DNA of 30,232 nucleotides from JAGQUL01 sp038212015 (GTDB taxonomy: Bacteria > Actinomycetota > Thermoleophilia > Gaiellales > SKUG01): assembly GCA_038212015.1 (NCBI GenBank), contig JBBQUY010000042.1:1-30232 (forward strand). The letters run 5' to 3'. Position numbers and translations under genes: made by a program. This document shows, piece by piece, positions 23,684-30,232 of this stretch; the first letter of the stretch is position 1; each line of letters starts with the position of its first letter. Below the pieces are notes generated by a model. The model was not told the DNA's origin, did no database searches, and saw only the letters and a list, made by a program, of their open reading frames with translations.

Positions 23684-24556
23684 ATGCAGACGGGAACGAA
23701 GATCGGCATCGCCATTGGCGTGGGCGCAGGAGCGGTCGTTGCAGGGGGGCTCTGGACCGCACTCTCCTCCGCGCGACGCGAGGACCTGACGCACGTCGGC
23801 ACCTCGCCCGGTGACGATCCCGACCCGTACCCCTCTCCCGGCGATGGCACGTCGCCCGGTGACGATCCGATCTCGATGCCGGTGCGCGGCACGATCGACC
23901 CGCCCGGCTGGTGGGACGATTACACCTTTGACGGTTCGCTCAACCGCGACCGGCTCGACGCGACGATCGATCCACGTGGCTGGAACAACGACGTTCGCCT
24001 GACCGGTCGCGTCGACCACTCAAGCTTCGACACGCGCATCGATCCGCGCGGCTGGGGCAACGACACCGTCGTGCGAGGCGCACGAACGGCGAGCGGCGGC
24101 TTCGACGCCACCGTCGATCGCCCGGGCCTGTGGAACGACGTGCGCCTGCGCATGTCGGAAACGGTTCGCGGCGCACAGATCACCCGCGAGGGCCGCTTCG
24201 ACGAAACGCTCACCCCCAGCTTCTCCGAAGCGAGGTGGAAGAGCTACCCGGTCGGTGTCGGCGGCGGTGCTCGCGTGCTCGAGTTCGATCCGCCCGGATG
24301 GGCCAACAACACGCGCGTCGACCTGGTCGGCAATCCGCCGGCGGGCGTCGAAGCCACGATCGCGTCGCATCTGTTCGACCAGTGGAAGCTCGAGCAGGAG
24401 CGCCAGGCCGACTACCCCGACCCGGACTACCCCGACCCCACCGGGCCAGGCGACGACTACCCGACCTCGCCGGGCTACCCGGCGGGTCCGGGTGACGACT
24501 ACCCGTCCGCACCTGGATACCCGACCGGACCGGGTGACGACTACCCCGTCTTCTGA
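23684..24556 (+). CDS. Membrane-anchored protein with 24-residue IDPxGW repeats
   Basis: Unrecognised; 290 residues. An N-terminal span (about 6-24, KIGIAIGVGAGAVVAGGLW) acts as anchor or uncleaved signal. Residues 40-63 are a linker with three SPGD(D) motifs. Four repeats start at 71, 95, 119 and 144, consensus (F/L)DATIDPRGWxNDVRLxG. A looser fifth (FDPPGWANNTRVDLVG) starts at 201. The strict 24-residue period and alternating polarity suggest stacked beta hairpins, as in a solenoid or small barrel. Residues 254-290 carry three copies of a 14-residue GPGDDYPxxPGYPx tail repeat. No Cys. Upstream GGGACGGGACGACGC precedes the ATG. It is divergent from the EF-hand lipoprotein; the acidic DD repeats may bind calcium too. 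The function is unknown. Confidence 0.75.
   Translation: MQTGTKIGIAIGVGAGAVVAGGLWTALSSARREDLTHVGTSPGDDPDPYPSPGDGTSPGDDPISMPVRGTIDPPGWWDDYTFDGSLNRDRLDATIDPRGWNNDVRLTGRVDHSSFDTRIDPRGWGNDTVVRGARTASGGFDATVDRPGLWNDVRLRMSETVRGAQITREGRFDETLTPSFSEARWKSYPVGVGGGARVLEFDPPGWANNTRVDLVGNPPAGVEATIASHLFDQWKLEQERQADYPDPDYPDPTGPGDDYPTSPGYPAGPGDDYPSAPGYPTGPGDDYPVF
23894..24187 (+). repeat. Four tandem 24-residue IDPxGW protein repeats
   Basis: Copies begin at residues 71, 95, 119 and 144 of the encoded protein, so the period is 72-75 bases. The core is I/V-D-P/R-P/R-G-W/L-x-N/D-D. DNA identity is moderate (atcgatccacgtggctgg against atcgatccgcgcggctgg), which suggests old duplication kept by selection. Confidence 0.75.
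24443..24553 (+). repeat. Three tandem 14-residue GPGDDYP tail repeats
   Basis: Copies start at residues 254, 268 and 282, an exact 42-base period, with gacgactacccg shared. The last copy is truncated by the stop. It resembles a wall-spanning or metal-binding stalk. Confidence 0.75.
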
Positions 24557-25196
24557 GTGCCGTCGCTCGCCTCGCTCGCCTCCCCGGCCGAAGCTCGCGC
24601 CCTCGCGCGCGTGCTGCCGTGGGACGACCGGGCAGGGCGACTGACATCGCTCGTCGGCCGCGCACCGCGCGATGCGCAGACGCTCGGTGCACACCTCGAC
24701 GACTACGCGGCAGTGTTCGCCGTGCACGGCGACGGGCCGATCGCGACCCGAACGCTCGAACCGCTCACGTACCTTGCGCGGCACGTCGAACGCGACGAGG
24801 TCACGGTGGCGCGCATCGGTGCGCCGCTCACGTCGATCGATCTACCTTCCCGGTCCGGTCGACCTTCGTCGCGTCGGATTCGCAGCGTCGGACCAGGCAA
24901 GCGTGGGGCTCGGCCTGCTGAGCGACCTTCGCAACGCGCCGCTGCCCGAGCGTGCGTCTCGCGACGCGCTCGATGCGGTGGTCGACGGACGCCTGCCGGG
25001 CACCGCCGCATATGCGCGCCACACGGGCTACTACCAGCACGGGCGCGGCGAGTTCGTGCTGTCGCCGCGCGTATCGCGGCAGGTGCTGCATTCGGGGTTC
25101 GAGGATCCGCTGTCACCACTGTCGGAGCTCTCGTCCGCGTCCGCGGCGCGGATCGCACCGCACGAGCTGCTCGCTGGTGTCATCGCAGCCGCCTGA
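24557..25196 (+). pseudogene. Hypothetical gene disrupted by a frameshift
   Basis: Unrecognised. GTG at 24557 follows the previous stop directly (TGAGTG), so translation may be coupled. The first 95 or so residues (for example LGAHLDDYAAVFAVHGDGP, PLTYLARHVERDEVTVARI) are protein-like. The same frame then becomes Arg-rich nonsense, while the next frame continues sensibly (YLPGPVDLRRVGF, YARHTGYYQHGRGEFVLSP) to the TGA at 25194. The switch lies at a tandem TCGATCGATC (24833-24842). Removing one 4-base copy joins LTSI to YLPGPVDL and gives a 211-residue protein. This is either a real slippage mutation or an assembly error; a phase-variable switch is less likely with only two copies. Confidence 0.7.
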
Positions 25197-25200
25197 TCCG

Positions 25201-25294
25201 TCGAATTTCGATTGACGAACGAAGGTTCATCCCCCACGCTGGTCGAGATGGGACGCGCAGAAGTTCGGGACGACGGCTGCGCACGATGGGACGA
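25201..25294 (+). promoter_or_regulatory. Leader region with palindrome and three GGGACG motifs
   Basis: TCGAATTTCGA (25201-25211) is an 11-base palindrome followed by TTGACG (25212-25217). GGGACG(A) then occurs three times, at 25250, 25267 and 25288, before the GTG at 25303. TTGACG could be a -35 with a poor CACGCT -10 17 bases later. Confidence 0.4.
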
Positions 25295-25302
25295 GGATTC
25301 AC

Positions 25303-25965
25303 GTGAAGGTTCAGGACCGAGCGCGCGGTGGCGCGGCAGCTGGTGGCGTGAGCGAGCAGCAGGGTGGCAGGGGCACGGCCGGCGGGGGCGGGTTCAGCAC
25401 GCCACCCGGGCTTGCAGGTCGCAGCTGGGCTGAGCTTCCCCCGGGCATTCGCAAGAAGGTCAAGCAGCCGATGGCGGGCCAGTCGATGGCAGGCTGCCCG
25501 CATGCTGGTCATCACCCGACCGGCACGACCGCTGGCGCACAGTCGCCCAAGACCGGCGCACAGGATGCGCGCGGAGCAGCCACCGCGACGAAGGGCGCAA
25601 CCGCGACGCAGGGAACGCCCGCGCAGGGTTCGCAGGCGTCGGCTCCGACCCAGGGCGCCACACAGGGCGGCGGCTCGCTGACGACCCTGCCGACATCGAC
25701 GGTGCCGACCGGCCCCGACGACGCGGCAATGGAGGCCTACCTGACCGAGCTTCGCGCAGGCCGCGCGGACAAGTCCAAGCAGCCGGCCGGCTTCATGGAC
25801 TGGGTGCGCATGCAGCTGCTGCGTGAGACCGGCACCGACGGAACGATTGCCCCACCGGCGCCTGCCGTGGGGGGCGCAGCACCGGCTGCGGCCGCCGCAC
25901 CGTCTCAGCCAGTGGCGGCTGGCGGCCCGCCGGCTCCGGATTCGGCGATCACGCCCACGGCCTGA
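25303..25965 (+). CDS. Ala/Gly/Gln/Thr-rich hypothetical protein
   Basis: Unrecognised 220-residue product from a GTG with GAGG seven bases upstream. It is mostly low complexity. There are two ordered islands: residues 42-57 (WAELPPGIRKKVKQPM) and about 138-178, a helical segment with EAYLTELRAGRADKSKQ and GFMDWVRMQLLRE. Between them lies a Cys/His cluster (Cys65, His67, His70, His71) that could bind a metal, then a TQG/AQG-rich spacer. The C-terminus is Ala/Pro-rich. No signal peptide or membrane span. It may be a flexible scaffold or spacer protein. It converges on topB, with no clear terminator in the 118-base gap. Confidence 0.6.
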   Translation: MKVQDRARGGAAAGGVSEQQGGRGTAGGGGFSTPPGLAGRSWAELPPGIRKKVKQPMAGQSMAGCPHAGHHPTGTTAGAQSPKTGAQDARGAATATKGATATQGTPAQGSQASAPTQGATQGGGSLTTLPTSTVPTGPDDAAMEAYLTELRAGRADKSKQPAGFMDWVRMQLLRETGTDGTIAPPAPAVGGAAPAAAAAPSQPVAAGGPPAPDSAITPTA

Positions 25966-26080
25966 GTCGCACGTTGATGCAACGGTAGGTGGTTCGGTCA
26001 ACTCGCGGCCGCATGCCTCGCGCAGCCACCGCCCGCACCTCGTCGCCGAACACGTCCTCGAGGGTGGGCTCGTCGCCCAT
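25949..26080 (-). CDS. Possible 43-residue protein after topB
   Basis: Immediately after the topB TAG there is GGC then ATG, opening a 44-codon frame with high GC3 and a plausible acidic start (MGDEPTLEDVFGDEVRAVAA). The second half is Arg-rich and less convincing, and the end overlaps the opposite gene by 17 bases. It could be a coupled small protein or chance. Confidence 0.3.
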   Translation of the reverse strand: MGDEPTLEDVFGDEVRAVAARGMRPRVDRTTYRCINVRLRPWA

Positions 26081-26083
26081 GCC

Positions 26084-28489
26084 CTACTCGTCGGTGGCAG
26101 CTGCTGCCTTCGCCTTGGCCGGGGCCTTCTTCTTGGCGGGCGCCTTCTTCTTGGCGGCCGGCTTCTTGGCGGGTGTCGCGTCGCCCTCGGCACCAGCCTC
26201 GGCTTCGGCACCATCGCCTCCCTCGCCCTTCTTCTGCCAGCGCTTCTGGCCTTCGGGCAGTTCGGGGAAGTCGAAGACGACCTTGTCGTCGTCGTCGAGC
26301 TTGAGGCGTGCGCGGAACGGCTTGCCGGCGCGTGAGCGGAAGCCCTGCAGCTCCTCGGTGGTGTGGCGCTGCTCGATGAGCTCCTTCGCCTCGTCCGGCA
26401 TGAGCTGGCGACCGGCGATCGAGCGCCAGATCACGAACCCGCAGCCCGGTTCCTCGCGACTCTTCCAGCTCGTGCATCCGTACGCTCGCGCGTTCTCGCG
26501 GATGATGTTCGGCTGCCCCTCGTCGTTGAGCGTGCCGGCCGCGGCGCAGCGCGGGCACGGACCCAGCTCGGCACGCGCCATGCGCAGCGCGACCGGGTCG
26601 ATCTCGGTGATCTTGGCGACGGTCGTCTCGGTGAAGTCGACGATGCCCTTCATGAACTCGACCGCATCCAGCTCACCGTGCTCGATGTCGCGCAGCTGCT
26701 TTTCCCAGTTGCCGGTCATGTCCGGCGAGATGAGCGGATGGCCCTTGAGGATCTCGATGAGCTTCATGCCCTTGGGCGTCACGCGCAGCGCTCGACCTTC
26801 GCGCTGGATGTACTGGCGACCGATGAGCAGTTCGATGATCGACGCCCGAGTTGCAGGCGTGCCGAGCCCGCGATCCTTCATCATCTCGCGCGCGGCCTCG
26901 TCGTCGACGAGCTTGCCGGCCGTTTCCATGGCGCTCAGCAGCGTGCCTTCGGTGTAGCGCGCCGGCGGCTTGGTCTGCTTCTCCTCCGGCTGGTCGTCCG
27001 CGATGAACGCGTCGACCGCTTCGCCCTCGGTCAGCTTCGGCAGGTGCGCCTTCTCGTCCTCGTCCGGCTTGGCGTCGCCCTCTTCCGGCGGCACGTCCGC
27101 GCCGAGGCCGTACACGGCGCGCCAGCCCGGCTCCACGAGCACGGACCCCTTGGTCCGGAAATGCTCGCCCTCGACCTCGGTCACGACGACGGTGTCCTCA
27201 TGGCGCGCGATCGGGTGGAACGCGGCGAGGTAGCGGCGCACCACCAGGTCGTAGATGCGCTTCTCGTCGTCCTTGAGCTTGCCGAGGTCCGCCACCTGTT
27301 CGGTGGGGATGATCGCGTGATGGTCCTCGACCTTCGCGTCGTCGACGATGCGCTCGAGTGGCAGCTCCGTGAGGTTCTTCACGAACGACGCGGCTTCCGC
27401 ATACAGCGGCAGGCCTTCGAAATTCGCCGCGCGCGACTGTAGTTCCGGCACCATGTCAGTCGTCAGGAAGCGGCTGTTGGTACGCGGATAGGTGAGCACC
27501 TTGTGCGCTTCGTACAGCGACTGCGCCAGGCCGAGCGTGCGGCGGGCAGAGTAGCCGAAGCGGCGGTTGGCATCTCGCTGCAGGGACGTGAGGTCATACA
27601 GCAGGTCCGGGCGCACCGAGCGCTTCTTGATGTCGGTCGATGCGACCACGCCGCGCGAGCCACGCACCTTCTCGACGCGCGCCTCGGCTTCTTCCCGGGT
27701 GCCGGCCCACGTCGAGCGGTTGTCGCTCTTGGGCTTGGTGTGGTCGAACCACATGCCGGTGTAGGAGCGTCCGGTCGGGTCGACCGTGCCGAACGTCGCC
27801 TGCACGAGGTAGTACGTCTCGGGCACGAAGTCGGCGATGAGCTGCTCGCGCGTGGCGAGGATGCCGAGCGTCGGGGTCTGCACGCGACCGATCGACACGA
27901 CGCCGCCGAACGCGGATCGTCCGCGGATCGTGGCGGCACGCGTGGCGTTCATGCCGACGAGCCAGTCGGCTTCCGAGCGCGAGCGCGCGGAGCTCTCGAG
28001 GTTCGCCATGTCCTTGCCGTCGCGGAGGTTGTCGAAGCCGTCCTTGATCGACTTCTTGGTCATCGAGGAGATCCAGAGGCGCTTGATCGGCTTGTCCACG
28101 TCGGACAGGTCCATCGTGTACGCGAAAATGAGCTCACCCTCGCGCCCCGCGTCGCACGCGTTGATGATGTCGTCGACGTCGTCGCGTCGGGCGAGGCGGT
28201 GGATGACCTTCAGCTGCTTCTCGGAATCACCGGAGCGCGCGCGGAGCTTGAAGGCGGAGATGTCGTGGGTCTTGCCCGGGATGATGGGCAGGTCCTTGAC
28301 GCGCCACTTCTTGAGCGAGTCGTCGTAGTCCTCGGGCTCGGCGAGCTCGACGAGGTGGCCGACGGCCCAGGTGATGACGTGGTCGTCGCTCTCGAAGAAG
28401 CCCTCCTTCTTGTCGAACTTCCCCGGCAGTGCGTCTGTCAGGTCTCGTCCAACGGACGGCTTCTCGGCCACGATCAACGTCTTTCCCAT
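26084..28489 (-). CDS. topB: Type IA DNA topoisomerase, TopB-like, with Lys/Ala tail
   Basis: Cuts and passes single DNA strands through a 5'-phosphotyrosine link. The 801-residue product has the Toprim start IVAEKPSVGRDL with catalytic Glu9, the acidic motif CDAGREGELIF near residue 110 and nucleophile Tyr334 in VLTYPRTNSRFL. HHAIIPT follows, then a C-terminal zinc-type region (CPRC ... YGCTSW ... GCGFVIWRSIAGRQLM) typical of topoisomerase III. The last 32 or so residues are a PAKK/AKKK-type tail like that of actinobacterial TopA and HU proteins, which raises DNA affinity. A strong GAGGAG site precedes the ATG. The upstream region has repeated inverted CTCAGGCG motifs. Whether it is the main relaxase or a decatenase depends on whether the genome also has topA. 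Confidence 0.93.
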   Translation of the reverse strand: MGKTLIVAEKPSVGRDLTDALPGKFDKKEGFFESDDHVITWAVGHLVELAEPEDYDDSLKKWRVKDLPIIPGKTHDISAFKLRARSGDSEKQLKVIHRLARRDDVDDIINACDAGREGELIFAYTMDLSDVDKPIKRLWISSMTKKSIKDGFDNLRDGKDMANLESSARSRSEADWLVGMNATRAATIRGRSAFGGVVSIGRVQTPTLGILATREQLIADFVPETYYLVQATFGTVDPTGRSYTGMWFDHTKPKSDNRSTWAGTREEAEARVEKVRGSRGVVASTDIKKRSVRPDLLYDLTSLQRDANRRFGYSARRTLGLAQSLYEAHKVLTYPRTNSRFLTTDMVPELQSRAANFEGLPLYAEAASFVKNLTELPLERIVDDAKVEDHHAIIPTEQVADLGKLKDDEKRIYDLVVRRYLAAFHPIARHEDTVVVTEVEGEHFRTKGSVLVEPGWRAVYGLGADVPPEEGDAKPDEDEKAHLPKLTEGEAVDAFIADDQPEEKQTKPPARYTEGTLLSAMETAGKLVDDEAAREMMKDRGLGTPATRASIIELLIGRQYIQREGRALRVTPKGMKLIEILKGHPLISPDMTGNWEKQLRDIEHGELDAVEFMKGIVDFTETTVAKITEIDPVALRMARAELGPCPRCAAAGTLNDEGQPNIIRENARAYGCTSWKSREEPGCGFVIWRSIAGRQLMPDEAKELIEQRHTTEELQGFRSRAGKPFRARLKLDDDDKVVFDFPELPEGQKRWQKKGEGGDGAEAEAGAEGDATPAKKPAAKKKAPAKKKAPAKAKAAAATDE

Positions 28490-28521
28490 GCCTGCTCCTC
28501 CTCGTGCATCACTTCCCGGCG

Positions 28522-28570
28522 CTCAGGCGGAACACCGGGGGTCGTCGCCTGAGGATAGCAGGCGCTCAGG
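28522..28570 (-). promoter_or_regulatory. Array of CAGGCG half-sites over the topB promoter
   Basis: CTCAGGCG (28522-28529) pairs with CGCCTGAG (28546-28553), 16 bases apart. CGCCTG (28546-28551) also pairs with CAGGCG (28559-28564) across TATCCT, a minus-strand TANNNT -10 candidate at 28552-28557. A further CTCAGG is at 28565. It begins inside the end of the upstream gene. It could be an operator, or competing hairpins acting as terminator or attenuator. Confidence 0.45.
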
Positions 28571-29252
28571 CCACGTCGGTCGAACGTTCGGGGACGTTCG
28601 TGCTGCGCGGGCCCTCGACGCCGACGACATAGATCGTGCCGCCACGGTCCTCCCAGTACACGAGCACCTCCTCGCCCGCGTTGAGCGCGAGCGATCCGTA
28701 GACGAGCGGCTCCTCCACGTTCCAGACGTACTCGATCCCGCGCGAATCCGTGAAGGTCGCATGGTCGAGCAGCACCTGGTCGACCGTGACTCGAAACGTG
28801 CCGCGCTGGGAGTCGTTCGGCGCGGGCGTCGTGGCGTCGCCTGCCGGATCCTGTGCCGAGTAGTCGCCGTCCGTGAAGCTGTCGCGGAGCTCCTGCAGGC
28901 CACGACCGGTCTCGTCGACGGCGCTGCTGCCGTCGTCGCCCAGCGATCCGATCAGCACGAGGATGCCAGCGAATGCGGCGAGCGTGAGGCGCACCCCCAG
29001 TCGGCGCAGGATCCATGTGAGGATGCTGCCGACGGTCACCCGCCTGCCGGTGGACGGAAACCCTGACGACGGCGCGACAGGCGTGGGATTCGCTCCGCGG
29101 CGCGGCGCGCGGTCGTGCATCTCGGATGTCGATGCTTCGGTGTGCTGGTGCGGTGCGGCAGGGTCGTACGTTCCACCACCGAACATGCGGCGCAGCAGCC
29201 CGGGTCCGCGATCGTCCTGCACGAACGGTCCGTTGTGGTCTGGAGGGGCCAT
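28566..29252 (-). CDS. Single-span membrane protein of unknown function
   Basis: Unrecognised; 228 residues from the ATG at 29252, which lacks a ribosome site but has TATGTT six bases upstream. Residues 1-86 are cytoplasmic, His/Pro/Arg-rich and largely disordered. The span is about residues 88-104 (VRLTLAAFAGILVLIGS). A short acidic linker follows, and then a beta-rich C-terminal domain (about 150-220) with RVTVDQVLLDHATF, YVWNVEEPLVYGSL and EEVLVYWEDRGGTIYVVGVEG that resembles a small OB or SH3-like barrel. The domain should face outward. Upstream of topB by 76 bases on the same strand, and divergent from the DUF2207-type gene with a 102-base gap. Confidence 0.7.
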   Translation of the reverse strand: MAPPDHNGPFVQDDRGPGLLRRMFGGGTYDPAAPHQHTEASTSEMHDRAPRRGANPTPVAPSSGFPSTGRRVTVGSILTWILRRLGVRLTLAAFAGILVLIGSLGDDGSSAVDETGRGLQELRDSFTDGDYSAQDPAGDATTPAPNDSQRGTFRVTVDQVLLDHATFTDSRGIEYVWNVEEPLVYGSLALNAGEEVLVYWEDRGGTIYVVGVEGPRSTNVPERSTDVA

Positions 29253-29258
29253 CGCAGC

Positions 29259-29264
29259 AACATA
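29259..29264 (-). promoter_or_regulatory. Candidate -10 of the single-span membrane protein
   Basis: TATGTT on the minus strand, six bases before the ATG at 29252; leaderless arrangement with no ribosome site. Confidence 0.4.
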
Positions 29265-29340
29265 TCGGCACGGCTTCGGTCGGACACGAGCACGGCATCG
29301 TCGGTGTCGGCGACGACGTCATGGCGCCGCCCGGGTCGTC

Positions 29341-29346
29341 TAGGCT
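29341..29346 (+). promoter_or_regulatory. Candidate -10 of the DUF2207-type gene
   Basis: TAGGCT, eight bases before the ATG at 29355, with no ribosome site between. Same layout as valS and mreB. Confidence 0.4.
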
Positions 29347-29354
29347 CGCGCACG

Positions 29355-30232
29355 ATGAGCACCCCGGACTTCGCCACGCCGCGCCGACGCCTTCCCGCAG
29401 GCACCATCCCACGCCTGATGGTGCTGCTCGTGCTTGCCCTGACCGGCGCGGTCGCCGCCACGATCATCGCCGCGGTCGTGAAGACGCCGGATCGCGTCCA
29501 GGGCGAAGGCAAGGACTACGGCCTGCCCGAGGCGCGGGTGATCATGAACCTGCGCTCCGACGGTTCGGTCGACGTGATCGAGCACATCGACTTCGATTTC
29601 AACGGACCGTTCAGCGGCGCGTTCCGCGACATCCCGATGCGCCAGGGTGACCGCATCACCGACGTGGTGGTGTGCGATGCGCCCGGCACCTCGCTCGCCG
29701 GAACGAGCGTCGCACCCGAGCTGCCCGACGTATCCCAGCTCGACCCGGAGGTTGCCGAGGCGATCCTCGAGCAGTACTACCAGGCGTTCCCGCAGCTGGC
29801 ACCGAGCGCCGAGCGCACCGTCGATCGCTGCCCCGAGGGCTGGGAGGCATACGCCCCCGGCGCCTCCACGACGCTCGGTTCCTACGGCACTGCCGGCACG
29901 TTCGGCACCGAAGTACTCGCCAATCCCCGGGGCGACGACGAGACCATTCCCCGGGTGCAGCGCGTGGTGTGGCACTACAGCGCCGTCAACACGGTGCGCA
30001 CCTTCACCATCGCCTACAACGCGCAGGGCTGGCTGCGCCGCACCGAAGACGGCGCGCTCGCGTTCGAGGCAACGCCCTGGGGCAGCGAATGGAAGGCGGC
30101 GCTCAGTTCCCTGATGGCGAACGTGTCGCTCCCGGAGGCATCGTCGATCGATCCGGACGACCTGACCGGCGTGGTGTCCGCACGCGGTGCGGGCGAGACG
30201 ACCCTGAAGGTGTACGACGCCGATGACGCAGG
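29355..30232 (+). CDS. DUF2207-type membrane protein, 3' end beyond window
   Basis: The visible 292 codons start with a Pro/Arg-rich cytoplasmic tail and a membrane span or signal anchor (about residues 20-42). Then comes an extracellular domain whose opening (ARVIMNLRSDGSVDVIEHID, then FNGPFSGAFRDIPM) is the recognisable start of DUF2207 proteins: a strand with DGS, V.E.I.F.F, a Gly-rich turn and RDIP. Cys107 and Cys169 could form a disulfide. VVWHYSAVNTVRTFTIAYN continues the beta domain. Family members usually have further spans and a low-complexity tail after about 400-600 residues, which lie outside. The function is unknown. It is divergent from the gene at 29252, each with a leaderless-type promoter. 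Confidence 0.75.
   Translation, partial: MSTPDFATPRRRLPAGTIPRLMVLLVLALTGAVAATIIAAVVKTPDRVQGEGKDYGLPEARVIMNLRSDGSVDVIEHIDFDFNGPFSGAFRDIPMRQGDRITDVVVCDAPGTSLAGTSVAPELPDVSQLDPEVAEAILEQYYQAFPQLAPSAERTVDRCPEGWEAYAPGASTTLGSYGTAGTFGTEVLANPRGDDETIPRVQRVVWHYSAVNTVRTFTIAYNAQGWLRRTEDGALAFEATPWGSEWKAALSSLMANVSLPEASSIDPDDLTGVVSARGAGETTLKVYDADDA

Noticed and set aside
26363..27442. 359-codon plus-strand frame opposite topB
   Set aside because: Mirror frame of topB with no ribosome site or motif.
28130..28160. Apparent loss of the second Toprim Asp in TopB (DAG instead of DAD)
   Set aside because: DAGREGE is a known variant among bacterial topoisomerase III enzymes, and the other catalytic residues are present.

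Overview
The window is GC-rich (about two thirds G+C by eye) with almost every third codon position G or C. Gene content and order fit an actinobacterium. The valS / ndk / maf / mreBCD / PBP2 neighbourhood, the AK-rich tail on a type IA topoisomerase and the large secreted RCC1 protein suggest a deep-branching class such as Thermoleophilia or Acidimicrobiia. That placement is an inference from gene style, since no rRNA is present. I see no tRNA, rRNA, CRISPR array, insertion sequence or prophage.

Left part (1-11920) is a housekeeping block, nearly all on the minus strand. It contains valS, a glycine-rich membrane protein, a very small membrane protein, a double-zinc-ribbon membrane protein, ndk and maf, then the rod-shape cluster mreB-mreC-mreD-mrdA. 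The window opens inside mrdA (PBP2). Inserted between maf and mreB are a single-HKD phospholipase D-like protein, a divergent small acidic Ser/Glu-rich protein and a Thr/Gly-rich membrane-anchored protein.

Middle (11964-19704): one gene of nearly 7 kb encodes a secreted protein with 28 RCC1 repeats. These are arranged as two homologous halves of 14 repeats plus a linker, which is arithmetically four seven-bladed propellers, followed by Fn3-like, IPT/TIG-like and C-terminal beta domains. A small SAM methyltransferase is divergent from it.

Right part (19717-30232) is accessory in character. It holds orphan proteins, a translationally coupled KGG-type stress protein and short-chain dehydrogenase, and a 520-base non-coding stretch with inverted repeats. 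Next comes a divergent pair, an EF-hand lipoprotein and a membrane-anchored protein with 24-residue IDPxGW repeats, which share Ser-Pro-Gly-Asp-Asp linkers across a perfect inverted repeat. A gene broken by what looks like a 4-base duplication follows, then an Ala/Pro/Gln-rich protein with an unusual leader, and a TopB-type topoisomerase with a histone-like tail. The window ends with a divergent pair: a single-span membrane protein and the start of a DUF2207-type protein.

Many genes (mreB, valS, the methyltransferase, the two last genes) have a TANNNT -10-like hexamer only 6-8 bases before the ATG, which suggests leaderless transcription. The best candidates for undescribed biology are the four-propeller RCC1 protein and the EF-hand / IDPxGW divergent pair.
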